Below are positions 36,154-46,961 of a DNA stretch of 64,000 nt, in pieces (the first letter of the stretch is position 1; every line of letters starts with the position of its first letter). The notes under the pieces are model-generated. The model saw nothing but the letters and a program-made list of their open reading frames with translations. It was not told where the DNA came from and did not search any database. This DNA is from Symbiodinium microadriaticum (Eukaryota; Sar; Dinophyceae; Suessiales; Symbiodiniaceae), in assembly GCA_001939145.1 (NCBI GenBank), contig LSRX01000519.1, forward strand, positions 102,051-166,050. The letters run 5' to 3'. The position numbers and the translations under genes are program-made.

Positions 36154-37202
36154 CATGGTGTTGCCTGAAACACTGCCTGCACAAGTTGCGGGCAGGATCT
36201 CAGGTCCATCATTGAGGGCAGACTAGCCGGATGCTCAGGCTTCAGAGACGCGCTCCATCGCTATCATTCTTGTCAACGGATGGGGTGGTGCAGCACATTC
36301 GCCCACTGCTTCTGGCAGTTCACACTGCTGGATAGCTGTGCAGATTGTTGGGGAAGTGCTCTAACATCTGTCTGACTCCCTCAAGTCTCTGCTTCAAGAT
36401 GCTTCAAGCAGCGACTGCATAACCGCGAATGGCCTAGGTGCGATGTTTATGATGGCCTGGGAAGCCCTGAGGGAAGGTGCAAGTCTCAGGAACTGAAGAT
36501 TGTACAGCGAAGAATGCTGGCGGAATCAAGATCCGCTGCTGAGGCAGAAACCTGGCAGACGTCTATTGGAATGCCACCAAAGAAGCCTGTCCAAGACTCA
36601 AGCCTCCACCAAGTGATTTCTGTCAGGAAGCGGAGATGCCAGTAGCTTTGTCTTGCCCAGGCTGCCCCGCCTCCTCCGAAACCTGGAAAGCCAAAGTCTG
36701 CCTCTAGACAAGCAGAGCAGAAGTCAAAGTTTGTGCGAGATCGAGAGCGTGAAAGGGGAGTATGGGCTCATTCGGGTCTCTGTGAATGCTTCAGCTTTTC
36801 ACATCTTGTTCATGGGCTTCCAGTTCCGCAATATCTAGTGCTGCATAGGTTTTGGGACAGGTGCGAGGTAGGTTTGATACAAGCCGGCGACGGATTGAGT
36901 GCTAGGACATGCATGTATTGCTGATTCGGAGGCTGGAGGAAAGGCAACCAGAGCCTTGGGCTGCATTCGAGACCGAACGGCCCTTGTGCAATTGATGTTT
37001 TTTCTTTTACTTTTCTTGTTTCCACTGCTTGAGAAGTTCAACGGGTCATAGGGTACTTCTGTTGGACAGAGGAGGACTAGATATTTCTGAGCCGAGGTGA
37101 TGCTAAGATCAAGGCGGAGGCGGATGCATTGAACTCTGGGACAGCGGTAGCCCGGCCAATCAGACAAGGCTTGCTCCTCTAATGTGGTATTGTCCAGTCT
37201 CT
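36154..37202 (+). other. Possible upstream exons of the EF-hand/IQ gene
   Basis: Short plus-strand stretches with protein texture: about 36540-36612 (EAETWQTSIGMPPKKPVQD), 36700-36757 (SRQAEQKSKFVRDRERERG) and 37112-37180 (DAKIKAEADALNSGTAVARP). They lie in the same orientation and spacing as the exons of the cassette gene that follows. The rest of the interval is intron-like. Confidence 0.4.
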
Positions 37203-38190
37203 GATGCAGTGGATGAGGCTCTTACCCAGCAGCAACTGGAAGCATTGAGGAAGATCCTCAGCTAAGGGTATTTATTGTCTTTGCTCTGGACGGTCCGCAA
37301 GCAGTGTCTTTCACTTGCAGTGGTTTTGCTGAGTGCGAAGACGAGTGCAACTCCTCCAGGAAATATGATACAGACAAAGACTCGTCCCTCGCCTACGAAG
37401 CTCGGCTGCAAAGACTAAGCTTTGACAGCTTGGTGCTCTTGCGACAGTCTGGAGATGTCCCGAGGCGGAGTTTTCCGGGCTGTGCAAGGAGCTTGCTGCC
37501 CTACAGAAAGCGCCGACCCCACGCGAAGAAGACCTCAAGGCCAGAAGTCGTCTTCTTGCTTTCTGGGCACTCGAGCTCGTGAGCAGGTGTGAGATTCGGT
37601 GCAGCTTTCGGTTCCCGAGGCCATTTTCGAGGAGTTCGACAAGGATGATAGCAACAAGCTGAGTGGCTTGGCGAACTGAAGGAACAAACACGGTGACGTC
37701 GAGTGTTTTTCGTGTTGAATTCCCATGCTCAGGCATGCAGGAGTTCAACTGGGCCTATGCTACTTTGCAGAGAAAGGTACAGGCCACGCCGGCAGAGTCA
37801 TGCTGCGATTGCCGCGATTCTGAGACAGTTGTTGCCAGGAAGCCGCTGCTACAAAGATCCAGGCGTTTGAAGAATAAGCTCTTGTGGAGAAAGCTTAGAC
37901 GTTGGTGAGTTTTAGTTTTGCTTAGGCCACTGGGTTTCATCTGTAGATTCCACTGCCGGCCTTCGTAGGAAGTTGCAGCAAGCTGCGAAGGCCAGGGTTC
38001 GTGGAAACCAAGCGCGATCTCAAGTTGAGGACCAGCTTCTGCCAAGGTGCATGACGTCGCCTTTCGTGTGACTCATTTGCCGTGGCTGAGAGGAGGGATC
38101 TGCTCTGAAAGGACGACCCAAGGCGCCGCCTCCACCACCGCCGCCCAAAAAAGCAGGAGACAGCGTCACAACAAACTTCGTTCGTAGCGA
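37203..38190 (+). CDS. EF-hand/IQ cassette 1
   Basis: First of three repeats. Exons: 37203-37263 (EALTQQQLEALRKIL, helix before EF-hand 1), 37358-37405 (KYDTDKDSSLA, calcium-loop pattern DxDxDxS), 37620-37664 (AIFEEFDKDDSNKLS, first part of EF-hand 2), 37735-37779 (MQEFNWAYATLQ, its second part), 37839-37865 (EAAATKIQA, IQ-like start), 37967-38047 (VRGNQARSQVEDQLLP) and 38106-38170 (GRPKAPPPPPPKKAG, proline linker). EF-hands bind calcium and IQ motifs bind calmodulin-like proteins, so a calcium-responsive scaffold is the reasonable guess. An intron splits EF-hand 2 between KLS and MQEF. Confidence 0.68.
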
Positions 38191-38377
38191 AGAAGTTCCG
38201 ACACATTGCCAAGTTTCTTTCCCACGCCAGGAGCCAAAGCAAAAGCACAAACTGCAGGTACGGCTGCTTCTTGGACGAACAAATCCGCATCATGGGATAT
38301 CTCCCTCCATCACAGAACACATGCTCTGCTGGTCTTCAGCTTTGCCTCTTCTTTGATGTCCTTCCGATTGGGAAAGC

Positions 38378-39600
38378 GAGGCATTGTCGGAGGAGCAGAT
38401 GAATCAACTGAGGCAGAAGTACGACACAAATAACGAACCTTGGATTAGAATGAGCCCACAGGTCGCGCAGACGTGCAAAAGACATCATAGCTCCACATCC
38501 TTAACAGGTCTTGGAACATTGCCCTGGTTTGACCCTGAGCTGCCAGGACAAGATGCTGACAGTGGCGCCTTGTCCGAATGACAGCTTTTCCTGCTTGTAC
38601 AACTCTTAGAGGGTACTGTCAAAACATGTCAAAACGCACCTTCCTTTGCAAGCTCGAAGAAAACTGAGGAAGAGTTTGATGCAATGGTGGCGACCTAAGG
38701 AGTCTAAAGACAGCTCTCTCACACCACCCCACTGCAATTTTTTCTGAGTCGGTGGAAACGGAGGCACGTGAAATCGCCACTCTCAAAGGGCAGAAGCTGC
38801 CTCCGGACGTGAGTCTAAAGGAGACTGCAGTTTACATTATTAGCCCACAAAGAGCACGCCGTGAGAGCCTCATCTGCTGCCAGGAAGTGTTTCTGGAGTT
38901 CGACAAGGACACTCGGCAATGCACACCTTTGCGCAGCAGTGAGAATTAAGGAAACTAGAATCACCGCTTGTAGGCTGTGTACATAAAAGTGTGAGGATGG
39001 CAGTGGCAAGATGAGCATGGAGGAGTTCAATTGGGCCTATGCAACGCTGCAGCAGGAAGTGGAGGAGAGCTCCGACATCGCCTCGACATTTGCCGAAAGT
39101 TGTTGTGACTCTTTAGAGGGTCTCTTTAGACTTCTCTCATGTCGGGTTTGGAGGCAGCTGCCGCTGTGAAGATCCAGGCTGGTGGCAGGAGCTACTCGTA
39201 CTCTCAGTTCTCTTTCCAGAGAGCAATGCAGGCAAAGTTTCGTGGAAACCAAGCTCGATCAGAAGTGGATGATATGAAGAAGCTGAAGGTCTCTTCTGCC
39301 GTGTGTTGTCAAAAGTTACAACGGCTTCGGCATGGCGTCTGGAGAGCACGGGCATATTGCACGAAGCTATCAGTTTTTGTTGTAAGCGCTCTAGGTATAC
39401 CGCGCCACGTGAGGGTAAGCTTTTCCGGGCACAGGCGGGGCATCCGCCACCTCCAAAAGGCCAGCAGATGCCAGCAACGCGTTTTACCTTGAGAGATTCT
39501 TGACAACTGAGAGAGCTTGCAGGCGTGGCTGCCGTCAAGTCCAAGGCCCAATCTGCAGCATCAAGCAGCGGCACTGCCGAGCCTCCTCAGCAGAAAGAGT
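38378..39600 (+). CDS. EF-hand/IQ cassette 2
   Basis: Second repeat. Exons: 38378-38443 (EALSEEQMNQLRQKYDTNNEP), 38746-38811 (VETEAREIATLKGQKLP), 38884-38919 (EVFLEFDKDTRQ), 39002-39069 (SGKMSMEEFNWAYATLQQEV), 39150-39196 (EAAAAVKIQAGGR), 39218-39290 (AMQAKFRGNQARSEVDD) and 39521-39600 (linker rich in Ala, Ser, Pro and Gln). EF-hand 2 is again split by an intron, inside the loop after DKD. EF-hand 1 here lacks the acidic residue at the last loop position in the visible exon, so its calcium binding is doubtful. Confidence 0.65.
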
Positions 39601-39677
39601 GCCTATCGTGGCTGCTGTAGCTGCGGTTCAATTCGAAGCTTGAATCTCCGTGCTGCGAAGATGCTCAGCGCACTAAG

Positions 39678-40108
39678 GGCCTGACACAGGCACAAATGGT
39701 GGCCCTAAGAGAGAAGTTCGACGTGGATGGGGACCAGACGATGACTTTGGCTCCTCGGACCTGCTGACTTTGCTTTAGTTGGCATGGTAACAGCTTGTGA
39801 TGCCGGGGTCTCTGCAGTATTCGAGCATATCTGAACTTCAGACCTCAAGTAAGCCCTAACCGCGATGCACGCGCAATGCACCGCAGGCAGAGTTCAAAGG
39901 ACTGGCGCGTCAAATTTCGCAAATGCAGGGTCATGCAGCTCCCAGCTATGACGTGCTGGAGGACTTGGAGCTCTGTTGAGGTGGGTCGTCGGCGCACAAG
40001 CAATGCCCAAAGGAGATTTTCGACGAGTTTGACAAAGACTTTACTGGCAAGATGGGCATGGATGAGTTCAACTGGGCGTATGCAACGCTGCAGCTTAAAG
40101 TCAAGGAC
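39678..40108 (+). CDS. EF-hand/IQ cassette 3
   Basis: Third repeat. Exons: 39678-39752 (LTQAQMVALREKFDVDGDQT, EF-hand 1), 39887-39955 (AEFKGLARQISQMQGHAAP) and 40013-40108 (EIFDEFDKDFTGKMGMDEFN followed by WAYATLQLKV). In this copy EF-hand 2 is one uninterrupted exon with a full DKDFTGKMGMDE loop (Asp, Asp, Thr, Lys, Met, Glu at the usual positions), whereas cassettes 1 and 2 carry an intron within it. I do not see a matching IQ segment after it. EF-hand 2 starts are 1264 and 1129 bp apart across the three cassettes. Confidence 0.68.
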
Positions 40109-40526
40109 CGGCGTTTGTGTCACGAGCCGATATAGGGAGGAACCGAAACTAGAGTTGCAGAAGGAGGAAGCTGTAAAAGAGGCCGGACAGCTCAGTGCAT
40201 GCGGCAACGGCACCCGTGGTACTGCAAAATCGTGGGCTAGGCTTCACGAGTCCTCAAAATTCGTGAGGGGCCAAGGATGCTTAGATGGGCTCCCTGACTT
40301 CGTTTCGGAGCTCGGATGCTTGGTGTCTTTGGATGTCTTTAGGCCTTGACCGGTCGGGCGGAGAGAAGCTGGGTCTGAAGCTCGATTCGCTTTCCATCGC
40401 CAGACGCACTTTGCGGAGTGCCGGGGCCCTGCGCTTGACTTCTCTGTTCTGAGGCCTCGCGCTGGACACGAAGACACTAGAGCCAAGCACCAAGAGCATG
40501 ATTCATGATGCTGCCAATGATGCTTA

Positions 40527-42110
40527 GACTCAGACTACTTGGACTGAATGTTGGGCCCAAGTTCGTGCCTGCAGTCAGGATTCGAGGGATCAACCCAGAT
40601 TCTCTGGCTGCTCGGCCCGGATCCCTGTTTCGGGATTGGTTTGTCATGGTGGAGATTTGTTTTTTCCAGGTGGAACTATGCGAACCCACGTACTGCTCTA
40701 CAAGTAGGCTACAAGATCAAGAAGGCACGTGATCGTTCACGCTGCTTGCCATCTGTCCTGCGTTCTCGTCACGCTCCAGATGTGCTTGGTGCTTGGTCGG
40801 ACAAGGGGCTTGGCAGATTCAGGAGTTTGAGCAGGAACGACTCCTGCCATAAAAGAAAAGAAAGCACCCAACAGCACGGATGGATCCGGATGGAGCAGGT
40901 TATCTTCAATGCCAGAACCCTTGGCGGCTCGACCAGAGTTTTCCGGCAAAAGGCAGTAAAAAGAAGCTTCAACGATAAATGGGGTCATCTTGTTCTTGTG
41001 TTGCTATGCAGCTGCTAACTGTTGCTATGTTGCGAACCACACCGATTTCATCTACCGGCCGAAGAGGACGAGCAAGCTTAGACACTCATCAGGACCTGGA
41101 TGTGCTGAAGTCCTTCTGTGCTGACTGTCGCAAAGGAATTTAAACAGTCAACTTTCGCGACTTGGTATTCGCGACTCCTTAGGGATCTTGGAGATCTGTG
41201 CCAGGTGAATGCAAAGACAGGCATGGCTGGCTACAGTGAGGAGCTGACGAACGCTGCAGTGAAGGTCGCGGATCTGCGGAGCTGTAAAGCTGAGCTCATG
41301 AAGAACTCGCTACAGGTGTTGGATATTGAAGCAGTTCCAGGATCACGAGTTCACAAGGCGCCAGTGCTAGAAGTGCCCATCCTCCCGATGATCCGCTAGC
41401 TTGTTGTATCGTGCTACATATGTGCAGTGTGTGATCAACATGTAACAGCAATGCATCCTTGTCAGCCTCCCAAGTTCTACCACATCAGCCAGATCCTCGG
41501 CAAAGTCGAACTTGGCCTTGGATGTGCAAAGCACAGACTTCATCCTGAAGGACTGGACCGCTCAAGCGGCGGCAAGCTGGGTGTGCTCCTCACTTCGTCT
41601 TCGCTGCGAGGATGTCGTGATTTCACCAGAGCATTCGTGTAGCCCGAAGGCATGCAGGTTGAGCAGCCTTCTCTGGAGCCGGTTCCTTAGACGTGCGAGC
41701 AACAACAAACCATTTCACTGCATTGCCATGTGACTTTTGTGGATCTGCAAGGATTCAGAACTTGGCTGCTGGTGGACTCGCTTGCCAGCACCAGCCTTAA
41801 TCATTCGAGAATTCGGACCAAGCATGCACTCTTTTCGAGCTTCTCTACGGATGCTGTTCCCCTCAAGGTGGAACGAAATGAATCCAAAAGAGAGGATTCG
41901 CCCTGGAGATTCCATCGTCAAGGCGGCCGTGCAGTTTCAGCCCACGGATGTTGTGCGTTCAACCCAAAACGTCTATGATGCAAGAGGTCAATGGCAAAAA
42001 CGGCCTAACGGGCTTCAAGGAAGACATGATGAATCCGAAAGTTGAAGCGTGGCTTCCCAGTGTCACTCCTGCAGAAATCTTCAGAGCAGCGGCTGCCGTA
42101 GGTTCTTGAG
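40527..42110 (+). CDS. PDZ-like and helical exons, same gene or next gene
   Basis: About 40527-40645 reads LGLNVGPKFVPAVRIRGINP then DSLAARPGSLF, which resembles the first half of a PDZ fold. About 41868-41930 reads MNPKERIRPGDSIVK and, after a short intron, 41986-42112 reads EVNGKNGLTGFKEDMMNP ending in ...AAAAVGS and a stop at about 42110. The GDxI...VNG pattern is typical of PDZ domains. A further stretch at 41223-41335 contains GYSEELTNAAVKVADLRSC. Whether these belong to the cassette gene is inference from orientation and spacing. Confidence 0.42.
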
Positions 42111-42538
42111 ATCCAGCTTGCCCCATTGAGCCGATATCACGAGGACCCCAGCTTCGAGAGGCACTGCTTTGCTCCCATGAGGTGTTCAATTAAACCGCTG
42201 CTACCGACTGCCGCTGCCCGCTTCGACCGCTGCCTCTTGTGCTGCCGTCTTGTCGTCCACCTGCAGTTTCAGACCCTGAATAGCCATGTCCCCTCAAACC
42301 TCAACTTAATGCAAGCGGCACTGTGAGGATGACGAGGAAGTTCCGACAGAGTCCTCAGTGCTTGGTCTGCATCTAGCCTGGCAGCGCAGATATGCCTTGT
42401 TTCTTCAGCAGTAAGTAGACAGCCTGGCTTTGCTGAGGACATATTGCTTAATGTTTTGGTCGAGGTTGTTTGTTTGCTGACAGTCGCCGGCATTTGCTGA
42501 CACAAGCTGCTCTGTTCTGGAGCTTGCACGGAAGATCA

Positions 42539-43545
42539 CGGAAGTATCCCCAGGTTCTGACGGAAGAGGAGGAAGCGGTGGAAAGATACAAAGTGATTAT
42601 CGAAGCCATGCAGGCTGCGCATGCGAATTGTGTGTGACATCCGTTCGGTTTCTCCACCTGAGCTGAGCTGTCGAAGGAGCTTTCTGAAGCGGAGAAGAAG
42701 CGAAGAGCAAACGCGGACCTGTGTCAGCAGTGCGTCCACTGGTTCACGAATGTTCAACAGCCTCCACCAAGAATGGCTTATGCATGCTGGTGCATGAGAA
42801 TGTGCACGTTCGTTTCCCCACGCTACTCCATCAGCTTTCTCTGGCTTCAAAGCGTCGGGGCGACTCAATCAGATCAGAGGCGTTGGCATTGCGTTAGCAC
42901 ACGGACCTTGAGCGCTCGTGCGTCCGACAAACAAAACAAACAAGTGTATGTCGCCTTGACACATCTCAAGCTTGTCGGCCTGTTTCAAGACGGGAGCGGG
43001 CCGATGTATTTGAGGAAAAAAGACGCTTGAAGGCCATCAGAGATGGTAAAGAGGCGCACGGCTCCGCAAGATGCAGTCACAATCTGTGGTCGTTCAGAGG
43101 CTACAAAGCCCCCTGAGATCGTCCTAAGACTGGGCAGGCCCTGGCTGCACTGGAGGCCACGCAAGGAGACTTCTATCGGCAGATGGCGCAGGCGACATTG
43201 CCCGAAGATTTGACGGTCCAGGCGCGTGGACAACACTATCATGATCCCTTGACTCTTGACTAAAGGGCTTCAGGCCTGCAAGGACAGGAGACTCCTTGAC
43301 AACCCAATGCCCAGAGCTGCCTCGTTATGCAAGTCCCACACTCCGGCATCTTGTGAGCCAGAAAGTGACAGGCAGAGGACCAACGAAGGGAACGTCTGGC
43401 CAGGCAGGATTGTACTCTGCTTCTGCCTGCTCGCCTGGTAGGGCATTTATCGAAGTTGCTGCAGCCATCGCCGAAGTGCGGCCAGGGAAGCAGCACGAAG
43501 ACAACAGGCTGCAAGCTGTGCTTGTCCAGAGATAACATGTTGAGA
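42539..43545 (+). CDS. Charged helical exons, unidentified
   Basis: Plus-strand exon-like stretches with coiled-coil character: 42539-42640 (RKYPQVLTEEEEAVERYKVI), 42662-42731 (AELSKELSEAEKKRRANADL), 43006-43073 (FEEKRRLKAIRDGKEAHG), 43123-43218 (TGQALAALEATQGDFYRQMA) and about 43453-43535 (IEVAAAIAEVRPGKQHEDN). Each is flanked by AG on the 5' side. Together they suggest one plus-strand gene running toward 44218. No domain can be named. Confidence 0.45.
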
Positions 43546-43912
43546 TAAGTTAAGTCGTTCAGGAGCGCACATACGATCACGAGCCCCAGACTCGGCCTTT
43601 GCAGCCGGTGAACATGATAAAGGTATTGAATCAGTAGTTTCTTCTCATCGCAACATCGCCGAAGCTGTCAGGTCTTTGGTTGTCAAGCAACCCGCACTAA
43701 CGGGCAATGACTCATCCGGCAGCCGTCCAAGTGCAGAAAATATGGATCCGCGGACATGTTGGTTTGTGCTTTCGCTAAGATGCCACTGGCCGATCGACTT
43801 TCGCGTGCCCTTGTTGCGGACGACTGTTCTATGTGTTCATGGAGGCCTGGCTTTGATGTCAGAGCCGCGCGGTCGCATCGTTTGGGACCAGACGAAGACA
43901 GGCTGGACAGCA

Positions 43913-44218
43913 TTATGCAGTTGTTGCTCACGGTGTCGAGCTGCTGGGCCAAGACCTGCCGCCTCCCGGCAAAATGGGTGCACCAAAGAACAGCACGAGA
44001 ACATGCCAAACACGAGGAATGACTGGATCCAGAACAGTTGAAAGCTTGTCAGGCTTTCTCCACCTCAAGGGCCACCTGTCGCCAAGGCAGCTGCGCGAAA
44101 TGCGCCACAAGCCGTCGCGGCATCAGCAGCTCCTAGCCCTTCTCAAGGCCCACCACGTACAGAACCCCCTAGTGAGTCCCGAGCCGCGCCTCCGGCAACC
44201 GGAGGTGGCTTCTTTTAG
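43913..44218 (+). CDS. Pro/Ala-rich C-terminal exons
   Basis: About 43930-43995 reads HGVELLGQDLPPPGKMGAPK. The frame from 44051 to the stop at 44216-44218 gives a 55-residue Pro/Ala/Ser-rich tail (SPPQGPPVAKAAARNAPQAV near its start), probably disordered, and is the likely 3' end of the gene whose helical exons precede it. The stop lies 273 bp before the threonine synthase-like ATG. Confidence 0.4.
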
Positions 44219-44491
44219 AACCCCTGTCAGTGAAGAAAAGAGTTCGTGGCAGATGGCATTGTCGGGCCTTGCAAGTCAACCTCGCCACAGCAACCTGCTG
44301 ACACGGACTTGCGGAATCTTGGATCATACCAGGGAAGCTATGCATCCACTAAGTGATTCACGATCTACCACAAGACCCAAAGCTTCGACAAAGCATGACT
44401 CAGTCTCATCAGCCAGCCCCACAAGTCTTGGCACTTGCCCAGAACCACAGAAGAAAGCTGGCGGGCAGTTTCCAGCCTTGTCAAGAAACAG

Positions 44492-45968
44492 ATGCGCTAC
44501 CGCAGCACTCGTGGTGAGAGGGGTGCAACCTTCGAGCAGGCTCTGTCACGTGGCTATGCACCAGATGGAGGACTCTACGTTCCGGAAGAGCTGCCAAAAA
44601 TATCCCTCGATGTGTTGCGCACATGGCGAAAGCTGGATTTCCCGTCCCTAGCTTTGGAGCTTATGAAGCTCTTCGCGGGGGATGAGTTGACCGAGGCAGA
44701 GCTAGCGGAAGTTGTACGTGGGAGCTACGCAAACTTCTCTCACCCCGAGATCGTGCCTGTCGTACCCTTACAGCGTCGTGGGGCAGCTGATGCCGAGTCC
44801 CAGGTCTTTATCGCAGAGCTGTTTCACGGCCCTACCTTCTGCTTCAAAGATCTGGGGCAACAGCTACTTGTGCGCTTGCTTGCGCATTTCTCCAAACGTC
44901 GAAACCAAAGGCGCACGTTCCTTGTGTCTACGACCGGTGATACTGGTCCAGCTGCAATGAGGGCCGTTTCGGATGCGGCTTGCGCGAACTTGCAAATCAT
45001 TGTTTTTTTCCCAGATGGACAGATCTCCGAGCTTCAGCGACGACAAATGACAACTGTGTCTGGTGTTGGAGCAAAGGTTGTGACTTTCGAGGGCGGAGGA
45101 GACGACATGGACCTACCTATTAAGAAGCTAAGCTCCGACGCAGCATTCGCAGAGCGGCATGGGCTCTGCGGCATCAATTCCTACAACTTAGGCCGCCCGT
45201 TGGCACAGCTGTGCCACTTCTTTTGGAGCTATTTCCGTTCTCTCGACCAACTACAGGCGGAGGTCGGCAGGTGCTTAGACTTCTGTTTGCCAGCTGGGGC
45301 CTTGGGCAATACAGCTGCAGCGTTTATGGCTCGTCAGATGGGTCTTCCTATTCGACAGATCGTGGCCGGTGTGAATGCAAATGACATTACTCATCGGACC
45401 ATCACGAAAGGAGAATTTCATCGAAGTGAGCATATGGAAAAGACTTTGTCTGATGCGATCAACATCCAAGTGCCATACAACATGGAGCGGGTCCTGTTTT
45501 ATTTGACGGGGGAAGATTCATCCCTCGTCAAGTCCTGGATGGCAGAGATGGACGCGACGGGTCGCCTGACCCTCCCTGCCGCCTTGCTGCGAAGGATGCA
45601 GGATGCTTTTGGTTCTGCACGAATTGATGATGACGCAATGTGTGCGTGCATCCGTCGCTCGGTAGAAGAGTATGGATACCTACTGTGTCCACATTCAGCT
45701 GTGGCCCTAGCGGCACATTTTGCGACGTCTGAGTTGGACGACTCAGCTCGGGCAGCTCGTGTCGTGTTTGCAACTGCTTCGCCGTGCAAGTTCGAGCATT
45801 CGGTCACAGCAGCCTTGGGCAGAGATGCGTGGAAGTGCTACCAGGACAGACACAGCCGCAGCTCTGCTGTTGCGGACTGAATCCCATCATCTGCACGTTT
45901 GGCAGGAGGGTCCCGAATTTCCTGCTGCAGCTCGAGCGGTGCTTGCTGCTCAGGAGAGCCTGTCCTGA
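44492..45968 (+). CDS. THNSL2: Threonine synthase-like 2 (PLP enzyme), nearly intronless
   Basis: Fold-type II PLP enzyme acting on O-phosphohomoserine; threonine synthases make threonine, while animal THNSL2 proteins act mainly as phospho-lyases. The ATG follows AAACAG and starts MRYRSTRGERGATFEQAL, the family N-terminus. Landmarks from that Met: DGGLYVPE (25-32), PLP lysine at 119 in GPTFCFKDLG, STTGDTGPAA (146-155), LPAGALGNTAAAF (PLP phosphate loop) and VNANDITHRTITKGEF plus IQVPYNMERVLFYL, which resemble THNSL2 more than yeast Thr4. The frame stays open to a stop at 45880, but the family C-terminus fits better if 45845-45905 is removed as a 61-bp GA-AG intron, joining ...WKCYQ to EGPEFPAAARAVLAAQESLS with a stop at 45966-45968. 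Over 1.35 kb without an intron contrasts sharply with all other genes here. Confidence 0.92.
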
Positions 45969-46961
45969 CCTCGGCAGCTGTTGTTTGCCAGATTCGCCAG
46001 CAAAGTTTCTGCTGCTATTATCCCGGTGATGCATTACAACCGCTTCATCCCTCGATCATTAGTGCTCTCGAGTCTTTCCGCCGGTGCTTCTCCAGAAAAG
46101 GTTAGCCTGAATCCTCCTAATCAGTGCTGCGGAGCCCGCCAGCGCGAGACGCCTTACTGGGGGATTTTACATGGGTGGCCCAGTGGTCCGGCTCGGAAGT
46201 GCTGTGAATTTAAATGTCCTGTCATAAAGCATTTCCCTTGAAGCGCTTCATCCTGATGGCTTCCTCTGATAACAGCGACCTTCGCCTTGACATCCGTGCG
46301 TCCACGACCATGTGGACGCAAGGTCGAGCACGCTTGCGCCGCTGATTGGATCGGAACAGTTGCGCTTTCGGCATTTTCCACGCGAAGTGGTCGACGTGAG
46401 ATCTTCGTGCAATTCAGGGAAATACATCGACGATAGCTACGCAAGCGGACATCTCGGTACCAAAAAGCAGCCGAAGACGAACATCATCACAACATCGACT
46501 TGCCTGCATGCCCTTTAACCTGAATTCCTGCTTCAGCAGCTCTGCCCGTGTCACGCGTGTGTCACCAACAGCAATCGAGGTATTCTAGCAGACGCTTGGT
46601 TTCCGTCCATATACATCACAAAACGCACAGCGACTCGACTCAGCCTGTATATCTGCTGTGCTGTTTCGAAACAACCTACATGCTTGCTTTGCTGGCGCCA
46701 TTGCAATTGATTGCCGATTTTCACAAGAATAATGGAAGTGCATTCGACTTGAGGCCAACGCGTTTCGAAGCTGAAGAATCGCCTGGAACTCAAGAAGGGG
46801 GGTTGCAAGCCCAATATTTTAGTCCCAATCTTTTCAAGAAGAAGGTCGTTGCAATGTCGTTACATGCTCGATTTGAATACTCAGGTTGGCGCAGACACAA
46901 ACTTCTTGGGAATCCCAACTTCGTCTACTGCTCGAGACATAAAATTCTAAATAATAAGTAA
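45969..46961. other. 3' flank of the threonine synthase-like gene, no gene assigned
   Basis: A 137-codon plus frame (46548-46961) runs to the edge of the A+T-rich island, but overlaps an open minus frame and shows no motif. I see no terminator or polyadenylation signal, and none would be expected of known dinoflagellate type. Confidence 0.4.

Noticed and set aside
43974..44651. 225-codon plus frame overlapping the threonine synthase-like start
   Set aside because: Its 3' third is the shifted frame of the conserved enzyme and its 5' part is out of frame with the better Pro/Ala-rich reading.
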